Positions 11,100-20,269 of a stretch of DNA of 64,000 nucleotides are shown piece after piece; positions within the stretch are counted from its first letter, which is position 1; every line of letters begins with the position of its first letter. Origin of the DNA: Blastocystis hominis (taxonomy: Eukaryota > Sar > Bigyra > Opalinata > Blastocystidae); contig NW_013171827.1 of NCBI RefSeq assembly GCF_000151665.1, positions 319,526 through 383,525 of the forward strand. The letters are read 5' to 3'. Below the pieces are notes generated by a model. That model saw only the letters and a program-made list of their open reading frames with translations. It did not search any database and was not told the DNA's origin. The position numbers were made by a program, and so were the translations under genes.

Positions 11100-12702
11100 A
11101 TGGGCTATTTGGATGATTTTGTACAGTTTTCTCACCAGCTGAGCAACGTACGTTTGATAAGTACTTTCGATCTCTAGTTGTTTGCAGCGACCGTTTTCGT
11201 GAAGTCTGAATACCTTGATCAGCTTGTTTCAGCTATTGCAGTGGCCGCGAGTTTACGTGAGGACTACGTAGGAACGGGGCAAAGTGGTCATTTTTAGGTT
11301 CGTCTTCTTGCGTCCATCATTATCAGTTTCCCCCTCATTATTCTCCAAAACTTTATTCGCAGTCCCACTGTAAAGAAGATTTACACAATCACTATCGGAG
11401 TCTCGCTTTTGCAATTTTGCTTCGGTGTTGGGTTTGCTACCTCTATTCTTTCTCATCTGCAGCTGGATTCACTCCTTTATTTCGGGTCTGGTTGTTTACC
11501 TGCTTATGCGCTTCAGCAATCCTCGTAAACAGCCGATTTACGTCTTTGTCTTTTCCCTTTGCTATCTTTCTCTCTCGTACGCCTTTTCTTTTTACCTCAT
11601 TGATCATCAGCGCTCTCTACACGATGCTAACGGACTACATGAGCTACACCTTAGACAGCACGACCTACCAAATGATGCTCGTCTCTCGTTTCCAGATGCT
11701 CGCATGGTCCGTCTTCGATGGCACCGTCGATCGCGTACTTCCTTCTTTCTCCCTTCCATCCAGGCCGTCGTCGACAAAGGTGCCGCGCAAACCGACCGCT
11801 GGGGCCGCATCTACAAGCGCCGCCAGGCCGAGTACGTGACCTCGCTGCCCTCCTTGCTGGACTATTTCAGCTTCGTTTACCATTATCCCGGGATTCTCGG
11901 CGGTCCCAACACCTACTACCGCGAGTTCATCGACATTATCGAGAACCGGCGCTATCCGTACGGCGCCATCCCCGCGGGGCGATGGCGTTGGGCGGCGCTG
12001 AACCTCGGAAAGGGCGTGTTGTTCCTGGGATTGTTCGTGGCGGCGTCGATTTGGGTGCCGGAAAGCGCGCTGCTGGAAGAAGCGTTTGCGCAGCGATGGC
12101 TGGGAACGCGGATTGCGATCGCGTATCTGACGTACGTGGGGGTGCGGTTCCGGTATTATGGACTGTGGAAACTGGGGGAGAGTCTGTGCATTTGTGGGGG
12201 ATATGGAGAAACGGAGAAGGGGAAATGGGACGGGATCAGCAATGTGGACATCGTGGACTTCGAGTTCTGCACGAGCATGTCGATGGCGACGCACGCGTGG
12301 AACAAGCGGACGCAGCGGTGGCTGCAGATGTGCATCTACGAGCGATCGCACTTCAATCAGCTCTACGTGTTCTTGGTCTCCGCGTTCTGGCACGGCTTCT
12401 ACCCGTCGTATTATCTCTGCTTCTTGACGGGGTCGGGGCTGCAGGCGGTGAACAAGATCGCGCACAGCAAGCTGTGGCCGTATGTGAGCGGATCGAAGTG
12501 GGAGAAGGTGTTCCTGCGGCTAGGAAATGTCTATATTATGATGATGGGAACGTTCATGTTCGGCGCGATGTTCTCGTATTCGTTTGAGAAGGCGTGGGCC
12601 GTGTGGAAGGCGCTGGATTTCTATGGGTTGTGGCAGTTGGTGGTGTCGTTCTTGATTCTGCTGCTGGTGCCTGCGGGAAAGCCGAAGGAGAAGAAGGAGT
12701 AA
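11100..12702 (+). CDS. MBOAT-family lysophospholipid acyltransferase
   Basis: A membrane-bound O-acyltransferase, probably re-acylating lysophospholipids in the ER. Introns of 30, 30, 31, 34 and 29 nt join frames that look broken in raw sequence. The spliced protein is about 480 residues with many hydrophobic segments. Family marks include LTDYMSYTLDSTTYQMMLV, LDYFSFVYHYPGILGGP, the conserved WNKRTQRWLQ segment carrying the family Asn, and FWHGFYPSYY with the invariant His. The tail is GKPKEKKE, an ER-type dilysine-like end. The best match by eye is the MBOAT1/2/5 (LPCAT3) group rather than DGAT1 or Hedgehog acyltransferase, but substrate is not shown by the sequence. Confidence 0.9.
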
Positions 12703-12728
12703 AGAGAAGGTTATGGGAGTGGATGAGT

Positions 12729-12736
12729 TGTTTGTT
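12729..12736 (+). terminator. TGTTTGTT 3'-end motif of the MBOAT gene
   Basis: Exact octamer 26 nt after the MBOAT TAA. Confidence 0.75.
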
Positions 12737-12866
12737 GGAGCAAATGGGGAGGGAGAAAGCGATGAATAAGGGAAGTGGTGGATCGATGAAAGGAAGACAC
12801 AACACAGGGAATAGCCAGCAAGCAAGCAGGTCATTCTAACTAACAAGGATAGCTTGAAACTAGCCA

Positions 12867-13048
12867 ATCAATCAATCAATCAATTCTTTTTCTTATTCCA
12901 ACAAACACATTCATTGATCGCTCCATTTACTCCTTGATTCATCCCTTGATTCACTCATCCATTCATTCACTCATCCATTCATTCATTTTCTCATTGATTC
13001 ATTCATCCATTGATTCATCCATTCATTGACTCATCCATTCATTGATTC
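12867..13048. repeat. ATTCATCC / AATC simple repeat
   Basis: Degenerate tandem ATTC, ATCC and AATC tetramers filling most of the gap between the convergent MBOAT and GPN1 genes. No gene seen. Confidence 0.8.
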
Positions 13049-13049
13049 A

Positions 13050-13057
13050 AACAAACA
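13050..13057 (-). terminator. TGTTTGTT 3'-end motif of GPN1
   Basis: AACAAACA on the plus strand, 33 nt past the GPN1 stop on its coding strand. Confidence 0.7.
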
Positions 13058-13089
13058 TTCCCTCACTCCCATCACCCCTTTCCTCTCTT

Positions 13090-14474
13090 CTACTCTCGTT
13101 CCTTCCTCGCTCTGTGCAACTCGTCCGCATACTCCATCAGGCTCTCGAACTCCCTTCGCTCCGCCGCCTCCTCCGCGCTCTCGAACTCCACTCCTCCCTG
13201 CACCTTCGCCCCCGCCACCAGCGGAACCTTCTCTCTCCCTCTCTCCCCACTGGTTTCCCCATTGGTTTCCCCATTGGTTTCCCCATTGGTTTCCCCACTG
13301 GTTTCCCCATTGGTTTCCCCACTGGTTTCCCCACTGGTTTCCCCACTGGTTTCCCCGTTCTCTGTCGCAATATCATGCTTCACGCGGTTCATCTGCTTCT
13401 CGGCCTTGGCGGCTTCTTTCTTCGCCTTCACGCGGCGATTTTCCTTCGCGTGATCGGGTTTTTACACTCTCCTCCTACTTGGATCATCGGCAAAAACACC
13501 GAGAAATATTCCTCCTTCGCGTCCTGGATCGCCGCCTCCAAATCCCCCATCCCTTCTCCCGTCACCGAGGAAACGCCCACCGTCCGCATTCTGCTTGTGA
13601 GGCGGATTCCCGCGGGTACGTGTTGTAGAATTCGTCGAGAACCAAACCCATCGAACGCGTCAACGGAATCATGAAACTGTCGCTTCGATCCTCGCTCACC
13701 ACGTTCTGAAACGCCTATTCAAAAGTGGAAACGTGGAAACCGACTTCGTAGTCACGCATCCAGTCTTCAATGGTGCTGCAGTCTTGAATATCGACCTTGT
13801 TAAATACGATAACCATCGGCAAACGCATGCGGTACATAATACTTTGGATTATTGGATGGAAAGAAGCAGCTACCTGCATGCATACAACATGTTCGACATA
13901 AAAGTGATTGGCTGTGATGAACGAGGAGTGTCGACGACGTATAAAAGAACGGTGGGGAGAGAAGACGAAAGAGACTCGGTGATGATACTGCCTGAAGCAG
14001 ACCAAGTGAAAACTTCGATTTGGCCCGGGGTATCGATAAGAACAACGCTGCTTATTAGAATTACGAATAAAAAAACGAACTCATTTTCACTAGAACGCTT
14101 ATCTATAAAATCTAACACTTGATCAAACCGAGTTGCAAATAAATTCAAAGAGGTCATAATACTACCGTTTGGACCCAAGTTAAAACTGCAACTCACTCAT
14201 ACTCATCCATAACATACTCTTTCATCACTCCCTTATAATCAACAGTATCCCGAATATCAATGTTAGGAACATAGGGAAGACTGGAGACAGCAGGATCCAA
14301 ATTGACAACATATGCATTCTTACCATTGTATGTCATATAATTAGAAATTTTCTACACGTTACCACCCATAACATACCAAACTACCTTCATGAGAGTGGTT
14401 TTTCCACTTCCAGCCATTCCAATCACAATACAACACGCTGGCTGATCAGGTGTGGGATCCTTAATCTCCGACAT
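13090..14474 (-). CDS. GPN1: GPN-loop GTPase 1 (XAB1), RNA polymerase II assembly
   Basis: GPN GTPases help assemble and import RNA polymerase II. The protein starts [11 protein letters not shown] and has the P-loop GMAGSGKTT. Further on are [21 protein letters not shown] (the family GPN loop), [23 protein letters not shown] (the NKxD base-recognition motif), [15 protein letters not shown] and [10 protein letters not shown]. Several small introns break it; one of 29 nt joins DEFYNT to MRTVGVSS. The C-terminus carries a tandem Gly-Glu-Thr-(Asn/Ser) repeat not normal for the family, encoded by the 12-bp repeat at 13249-13356. The start ATG is only 33 bp from the divergent BCCIP ATG. Confidence 0.92.
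13249..13356 (-). repeat. Nine 12-bp units inside the GPN1 coding region
   Basis: Nine head-to-tail copies of (A/A)(C/T)TGGTTTCCCC on the plus strand, differing at one base. Read in GPN1 they encode nine Gly-Glu-Thr-Asn/Ser units, so the unit length keeps frame. A likely site of copy-number variation between strains. Confidence 0.95.
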
Positions 14475-14507
14475 TCACCAAAAACGAAAAACAAACTAAT
14501 TTTGAAA

Positions 14508-15599
14508 ATGGGAAAGAAGCGCGCTAAACCTGAACAACTGAAGGAAGAGGAGGAAATCAACTATTCCGAAGAGTCCCTGAACGATTCGGAGGAAGAAGAG
14601 GAGGCGATTACGTATAAGCCTCTTACGAAGGAGGAAAGAAAGAAACAAGAGGAAATGCTTAGAGAAAATGAGGAGGAAGAGGAAGGGAGTGAAGAGGAAA
14701 GTGACGATGACGATGATGGAATTATTAATCTCGATATTGGATTTAGTGACCCGAAGGAAGCTCATTTCAAGAGCATTCGCAATCTTATGCGTTACATGCT
14801 GTTAGGTGCAGCAAGAGATGTAAACTTTTCTCCTTTAGCAGATGCAGTTGTCAAACAGGTAGAAGCAGGATCGATTGTGGAAATCAATGGAGAGGAAGAT
14901 GCGTATGCCTTCCTGACGATGTTAAATCTGAAAACGCATAAGGTATATAGTATTTTGTAAAGGAATGAGTTGTTAATTTTAGGGTAACCCGACAATCAAG
15001 TCTATTTTATCAATTCTGAAAAAGAACTGTCCTCCCGAGTTGGCAAAGTCGTTTAATGACTATTTATCGAAGAATACAGGAATCCTATTAAACGAGAGAA
15101 TGCGCAACTTCCCTCCTGAAGTGATGCCTCCCCTGTTCAATTCTCTCCAGGAAGACATCAAATGGGCGCTCGAAGTAGAATAAAGTACATTGAGTTGAGC
15201 GTAGAATAGTGACAACAAGGAAGCGTTCCAGTTTGACTATATTCTCGTGATTGCTCAACGTTTCCGCGAGCTGACCGTAAAGAAGAATAAAGACGGAAGC
15301 AAAGTACAGGTTACCGAAGGGAATGCCAATGGTGATAATGCTGCTGCTGCTGCTGCTGATGATGATGACACTTCCTACTTCCATTTTGAAGATGACATTA
15401 TGAAAAAGGTACAATCACCTCCATCCGTTTATCCCTGTAGCATTCCAAGCTCACCTTCTCTTTCAACGTTGCCCCTCTTGGAGATCCCTCTCTTTCCGAA
15501 GTCCTTCAGCAGTCCCGCGAGGTGATGATCGTTCCGTTCTCCGACCTCCCGACGATTTATCAGGAGATTAGTGCGCTAGTCTCGGCTTTGAGTGTTTGA
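14508..15599 (+). CDS. BCCIP: BCCIP/Bcp1-family nuclear protein
   Basis: The yeast member Bcp1 chaperones ribosomal protein uL14 and works in nuclear export; BCCIP binds BRCA2 and p21 in animals. Introns of 40, 30 and 32 nt join four exons into about 320 residues. The N-terminus is highly acidic (EEEEINYSEES, EEESDDDDDG). The conserved core starts INLDIGFSDPKEAHF, then ISVLNL-like LTMLNLKTHK, KSFNDYLSKNTGILLNERM and PPEVMPPLFNSLQEDI. An Ala/Asp-rich insert precedes the C-terminal FHFEDDI and KLTFSFNVAPLG. The terminal GTT TGA is embedded in a variant 3' motif, TGTTTGAT at 15593, so the mature end may come from polyadenylation two codons earlier. Confidence 0.85.
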
Positions 15600-15655
15600 T
15601 GAAAACATTATCCGATTCTGAACGATTCAGATGAACACACAGAAACTAATCACGT

Positions 15656-16038
15656 TTACCAGTCGTCATCATCATCTCCGAACAGACCGCCTCCACTCAT
15701 ATCGATATCTTCCTCCTCCTCTTCTTCCTCCTCCTTGGCCTCTTCCTCCTTCTTCTCCTCACCAGCAGCACCCGCGGCAGCAGCGGCAGGGGCAGCAGCA
15801 CCTCCGGTAGGAATAGAAACCAGCTTATCGAGTCCAGCCTTGATCAACTCCTCCACATTCTTTCCCTCAAGGTCGGCCAGCAGCTTCTCGATCTTTTCGT
15901 CCTCAGCCTCAGCACCAATAGCCTCCAGAACAGACTTGATGTCCTCAGCCTAACCATTATTCATTCAATTGTTTACACTACAGTAGGCTTCTCGTTTCCA
16001 CCAAGAACCAGCATCAAATAAGCAGCAAGATGTCTCAT
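15656..16038 (-). CDS. RPLP2: Acidic ribosomal stalk protein P2
   Basis: Forms the lateral stalk that recruits elongation factors. Two exons join over a 32-nt intron. The start [15 protein letters not shown] and [14 protein letters not shown] match P2 rather than P1. A helical part and an Ala-rich hinge follow, then a Lys/Glu-rich acidic run. The extreme C-terminus is unusual: instead of the near-universal DDDMGFGLFD it reads [14 protein letters not shown], which keeps the GLF core but ends in Asp5-Trp. That tail normally binds EF2. The gene converges with BCCIP, with 56 bp between the stops, and diverges from eL18. Confidence 0.92.
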
Positions 16039-16194
16039 CTACACCAAAGTGAGTCCTCGATTCGCTTTTCCCTTTGCAACGCATAATACACATATCTATA
16101 CGATACTTACCTCGAATCAACAAAATCTCTCTTACAAACATTCTATTGTTCATGGGGATACGAAGGTCCCTATAGATTCCTAGTTCAACTATAG

Positions 16195-16206
16195 CACCCA
16201 GGGGGT
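16195..16206 (+). promoter_or_regulatory. CACCCAGGGGGT motif upstream of eL18
   Basis: A 12-mer in the short shared promoter between P2 and eL18, 110 bp before the eL18 ATG. The same 12-mer in the same orientation lies 52 bp upstream of the uL29 start (41849-41860). Proposed ribosomal-protein promoter element; inference from two cases. Confidence 0.35.
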
Positions 16207-16231
16207 TGGCGAGAATACTGGGGAATTCTGC

Positions 16232-16249
16232 AATTCCAAATTTGGAATT
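16232..16249. repeat. 18-bp perfect palindrome
   Basis: AATTCCAAATTTGGAATT equals its own reverse complement. It lies in the P2/eL18 shared promoter, with GGGGAATTC nearby extending the symmetry. Could be an operator-like dimer site. Confidence 0.6.
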
Positions 16250-16315
16250 CCCCTCAAGTAACCCATCCCCTTGGTTTTTCAATTCACACATTTACTGAAG
16301 GGATTCATATAAAAA

Positions 16316-16984
16316 ATGGTTCGTTGTGATTCCTATTGTGCATTGCTTATGTTGTGATCGCTGGAATGTTTTTCTAACTCGTTGGTAGGGTATTGATCTT
16401 GTTGCTGGAGGTCGTAACTGTGGACACAAGAAGAGACAAGCTCCTAAGAGCGAGAACGTGTACCTGGCCTTGCTGGTCAATGTAAGCGCTTTCGGGCGAA
16501 ATGGGTGATCTCGTAGCTGTACCGCTTCCTGGCTCGCCGCACCAACGCTAGATTCCCCGAGGTGGTCCTGAAGCGTCTCTACATGAGCCGCATCAACCGC
16601 CCTCCCATGAGTCTGAGCAGACTGATGAAGCACATGCAGGGAAAGGAGGACAAGATCGCCGTGATCGTCGGAACCGTCACTGACGATATTCGCGTGATCG
16701 AAGTGCCTGCTCTGAAGGTGTGCGCTCTCCGCTTCACTGAGACCGCTCGTGCCCGCATCCTGAAGGCTGGAGGCGAGTGCATCACTCTGGACCAGCTGGC
16801 TCTGCGTGCTCCCACCGGAGCCAACACGGTGCTGCTGCAGGGCCACCGCAGTGCTCGCGAGGCCGTGAGACACTTCGGAACTCCGGGTACTCCTGGAAGC
16901 AAGGCGCGCCCCTACGTGCGTTCGACTGGTCGCAAGTTCGAGAGAGCTCGTGGTCGCCGTGCGAGCATGGGTTACAAGGTCTAA
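16316..16984 (+). CDS. RPL18: Ribosomal protein eL18
   Basis: Cytosolic large-subunit protein. The coding body has [70 protein letters not shown] and [17 protein letters not shown] at the end, all as in eL18. A 35-nt intron (16482-16516) splits LVN from LYRF. The conserved start M-G-I-D can only be made if the ATG at 16316 is spliced straight to GGT at 16389, giving a first exon of just the start codon and a 70-nt intron, twice the usual size. No other ATG fits, but this first exon is inferred. Confidence 0.93.
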
Positions 16985-17014
16985 TTGCAGAGGAATCCAA
17001 GCATCCCTTCGAGT

Positions 17015-17022
17015 TGTTTGTT
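17015..17022 (+). terminator. TGTTTGTT 3'-end motif of eL18
   Basis: Exact octamer about 30 nt after the eL18 TAA. Confidence 0.75.
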
Positions 17023-17167
17023 GAATCAAAGAGAATTGTGATGGGGAGGGGGAATGATGGATGCCGAACAGGAAGGAGGAATTCAAATGGAGTCACAACT
17101 CCTTTTTCATTTTACATTAAAAAAACCTTGAATCACCCCAAAACTCACGATCGATCCGTGCGTATAA

Positions 17168-17175
17168 AACAAACA
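17168..17175 (-). terminator. TGTTTGTT 3'-end motif of eS17
   Basis: AACAAACA on the plus strand, about 30 nt past the eS17 TAA on its coding strand. Confidence 0.75.
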
Positions 17176-17205
17176 AGTCACAGGAATCATACATCCAAAT
17201 CCGTT

Positions 17206-17790
17206 TTAGTGCTGGTTTCTTCTGTGTCCGCGGAACTTGCGGTTGCTGGAAACCCTGACACCAGAGATCTTGACGTCCATAGCCGCCAACATATCAGCAG
17301 TCTCCTGATCAATATCAATCTGATCCTTCTCAAGAGCAGACACGGCGGGGATGTAGTCAAGACGACGCTCTCTCTCCTCCTCCTGAAGCTTCAGAGAGAT
17401 TCCGCGCACAGGTCCACGCTGAATTCTCTTCATCAGGTGCTATCCATCATCCGATTCACATAAAGGAATACAGTCACGTATCCAGCGATCTTGTTGCGCA
17501 TCTTCTTGGAGGGAAGATCAGCACATTCACTGACAGACTATGCGTTTCCCACACTCTCTACAGCCTACTCTCTTGTTGTTCTCGAAGTCCAGAGCAAGCT
17601 TCTGGTAGTACTTCTCCACAATAGTAGCAGCAGTTCTCTTGACGGTTTTAGTACGCACACGACCCTATACAACCGTTAGACCACTCTGTCTAGGTTCTCA
17701 AGGGCGATGTGAAACAAACGCCCAGAAAAGCGAGCCTTCCATTCCACCGTTCTGGAATGAATCTATATCACAAAACACTTCACTTACCAT
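17206..17790 (-). CDS. RPS17: Ribosomal protein eS17
   Basis: Cytosolic small-subunit protein. Spliced blocks: [83 protein letters not shown], all as in eS17. Internal introns are 31 and 32 nt. The start codon stands alone: ATG at 17790, then an intron of 123 nt (17665-17787), then GGT CGT GTG. That intron is about four times the window norm. The C-terminus is short ([15 protein letters not shown]) compared with animals. Strand and end are supported by the 3' motif. Confidence 0.94.
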
Positions 17791-18461
17791 TAGATGATTC
17801 GATTATATAATTCCTTTCTGTCCTTTACGACAGCCACAGAGGAATGGCACCTAACTATTTGGGCCTCTTCCGAATATATATTAATAGGGACATACGGTCA
17901 ATTTGCCGTATTGTGGTTCGAATGTAGGTGGAGAGAAAGGAATTCAATTTTGATCGACATGCGAGGAGATAGAATGAACTTGTTTGAATGAACCATGAGC
18001 ACGTTTTTAACCAATGAATAGTAGAAATCAATATGTTTTTAATATTTAAATGCATTTTACAATCACGAAGGATTCTTTTCCATTTCAATGTGTGTTGACA
18101 CATGTGTTGTCTGTGAGGGTGAAGCAATATAAAATCAAAAATACTATAGCTGAATATTGTTTTGCGTGTGTTTGAAGGCCATCTAATCAAATCACAGTGA
18201 TGTGGTGTGTGTATGAATAAATGGAATCAACGATTCGATTATACAGCACATGGATTCTGCGTGTGTTAAATATATAGGAAGTTGGTTGGTCGAGTGTGTT
18301 GTGAAGCAAACCATTTTGCTGGTGAGTTTAGTTTTCAACCAAGTGTATGGCGATCTGCATTGCCTAGACACACGTCTAGCGTGCGAATTGGTAGTCCATG
18401 GATCGAAAAGCGTATCGAACAAACTCGTCTGGTCACTCCGCTTGTGAGTTCCAATTTACCC
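17791..18461. other. AT-rich gap between eS17 and the LARP gene
   Basis: About 670 bp between the eS17 start and the LARP stop. No gene, tRNA or convincing coding frame seen. GTGTGTTTGA-like words near 18165 and 18260 resemble weak 3'-end motifs. Confidence 0.4.
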
Positions 18462-20143
18462 TTAACCCTTCACAACGGTCCACCCATCCTTCGTTGCTTC
18501 CTCCTCTCGCTTCCCCTTCCCTTTCCTCTCTCTCTTCACTCCCTTCTTCTCTTCCTCCTCTCCAGACTTCTTCTTTTCTTCAGAAAGCTGTTTTTTCTTC
18601 TCTTCAGAAGGTTTTTTCTTCTCCTCTCCAGACTTCTTCTCTTCAGTACTCTTCTTTTCATCTCCAGGCTTCTTCTCTTCACCGGTCTTCTTCTCTTCAC
18701 CGGTCTTCTTCTCTTCACCGGTCTTCTTCTCTTCACCGGTCTTCTTCTCTTCACCGGTCTTCTTCTCCTCCTCGGCTCCTCCTTTCTTCACCATCGTCTT
18801 CGAGTAGTCCCTTCCCCTCACGCCTGTCCTCCTCGCCTACAGCTTCCTCGGCTTCCGATTGCGTCGTCTCCGTCGCACCTCCTCCTTCACCTCCTCCTCC
18901 ACGTCTCCCATCAGCATCGTCGTGTAGTCCACGCTGTCCACCGAGTACGTCCGCGGCATTCCCGCCTCCGCCGACAAATCCATCGACTGCGTCCGCTGCT
19001 TCGTCACCAGCTCCGCGTTCGGCGTCGTCGTCAGCTACGCCTCGCTCCGCACCGCTGCGCCTACCACGATCGAATGGTCACCCGCAGGAACCGCGGGGAT
19101 CGACAAGTCCGTCATCTCGCTCACGATCGCGATGATCTCCGCGGGAGAGTACTTCGTGTATTTCCCGGCGTACCCGACTCCCGCGGTTCCGCCCGTGAAG
19201 ACGAGCGGGGGAAACGCGCTCGCGGACTACATGAAACGCCCGGTCCAATGAAACGTTCAGCTGCGGAAGAGGAATCGGTTTGGGGGCCGGGACTGCGCGC
19301 CGCCGCGAAGCTGCTTTGCCGCCACGGCCTCGCCGACTAGATGTGGAATTCCAGAAATCGGGGGTACTTTGAACCGCGGGGAGGAAGGTGATCGGAGTCG
19401 CCGGAAGCGGTGTAGGGCATGGTAGCCGAGGAAAAAACGGAGGAGGAGTTGGGGTTGAAGGCGTTGTAGGAAGAGAAGGAATCGAGGAGAGAACTGACCA
19501 TTTTGTTGATCAGCACGGCTCGACTTTCGTTCTTGATGCGGGCATGAATCACGCTGTTTTTAAATGGCTTGTTTTGAATCGCGTGGAGAGCGTGGAGAGC
19601 GCTGGCCTCCGAATCGAGGACCACAAACCTGCATATCAAACGGAGAAAACGGGGAAACCAGTTGTTTTCGACTGGGGGTTTCACAGATTCGACGGGGGCA
19701 ATTCCGTCGAATATAGAACGCACTTCGTCCTCCGTGCTGTCCGCGATGTCACGCAGAATAATAGTTTTTCGCTCCACATCAATATTGGGACGGATCTTGC
19801 TTTGCGCTTCGTCAACAACCACCTTGTCGGAGTTGCGGACGCTTTCTATAACATCTCCGGTCGAGACGAATATTAGCTTCTGTGAAAAGTGATACAAAAC
19901 TGACTCAATAGGAATATAGCCCTCGTCGTCCATGCCAGATAGTAGATACATGTTTTGTGCCAATTCTTCAATAGAAAACAGATTCTCAACCTAATTCATC
20001 AACACTCTACCAAAACAGCGCACCTGCAGTTTTAAATCTTCAAAACTCGAGATCTGATTCACGACAGGCATTGGGACTCCATTTAACTCATAAGAAACGG
20101 TTTGATACTACTCCTCACAAATAAAACATGTCCAAACGTTCAT
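18462..20143 (-). CDS. La-motif RNA-binding protein (LARP4/6-like)
   Basis: La-motif proteins bind RNA 3' ends or poly(A). Exons join over introns of 30, 33, 31, 28, 30 and 30 nt. The ATG at 20143 leads to MNYQTVSYELNG and then the La motif (QVENLFSIEELAQNMYLLSGMDDEGYIPIESVLYHF). Next is an RRM-like region (KTIILRDIADSTEDEV, then RFVVLDSEASALHALHAI). A Ser/Asn-rich linker, an RRGRGGKAASRRR patch and PPLVFTGG follow. The C-terminal 120 residues are Lys/Glu-rich with a tandem KKTGEE repeat and end GWTVVKG. The overall order suggests LARP4/5 or an LARP1-like protist form; the subfamily is not certain. Confidence 0.75.
18669..18758 (-). repeat. Five 18-bp units in the LARP C-terminus
   Basis: Five near-identical copies of CTTCTTCTCTTCACCGGT (plus strand) encode the repeated Thr-Gly-Glu-Glu-Lys-Lys in the LARP tail. 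Frame-keeping length, likely copy-number variable. Confidence 0.95.
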
Positions 20144-20257
20144 ATCTCTGGCTTCACTTCTATATATACAAATATCAGCGGATCTGATTTCGTACAAAGG
20201 AAAATGTTGATTCGATTTTAAAACCGCGGTTTTCCCTGCATTTTTGATACGTCTTCC

Positions 20258-20265
20258 AACAAACA
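20258..20265 (-). terminator. TGTTTGTT motif inside an open frame (stop made by poly(A))
   Basis: On the minus strand the frame of the SZT2-like gene runs GGC TTT T, then four bases CCTC, then TGTTTGTT, with no stop codon before the motif. Cleavage after the T at 20270 plus poly(A) would give TAA. Confidence 0.75.
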
Positions 20266-20269
20266 GAGG

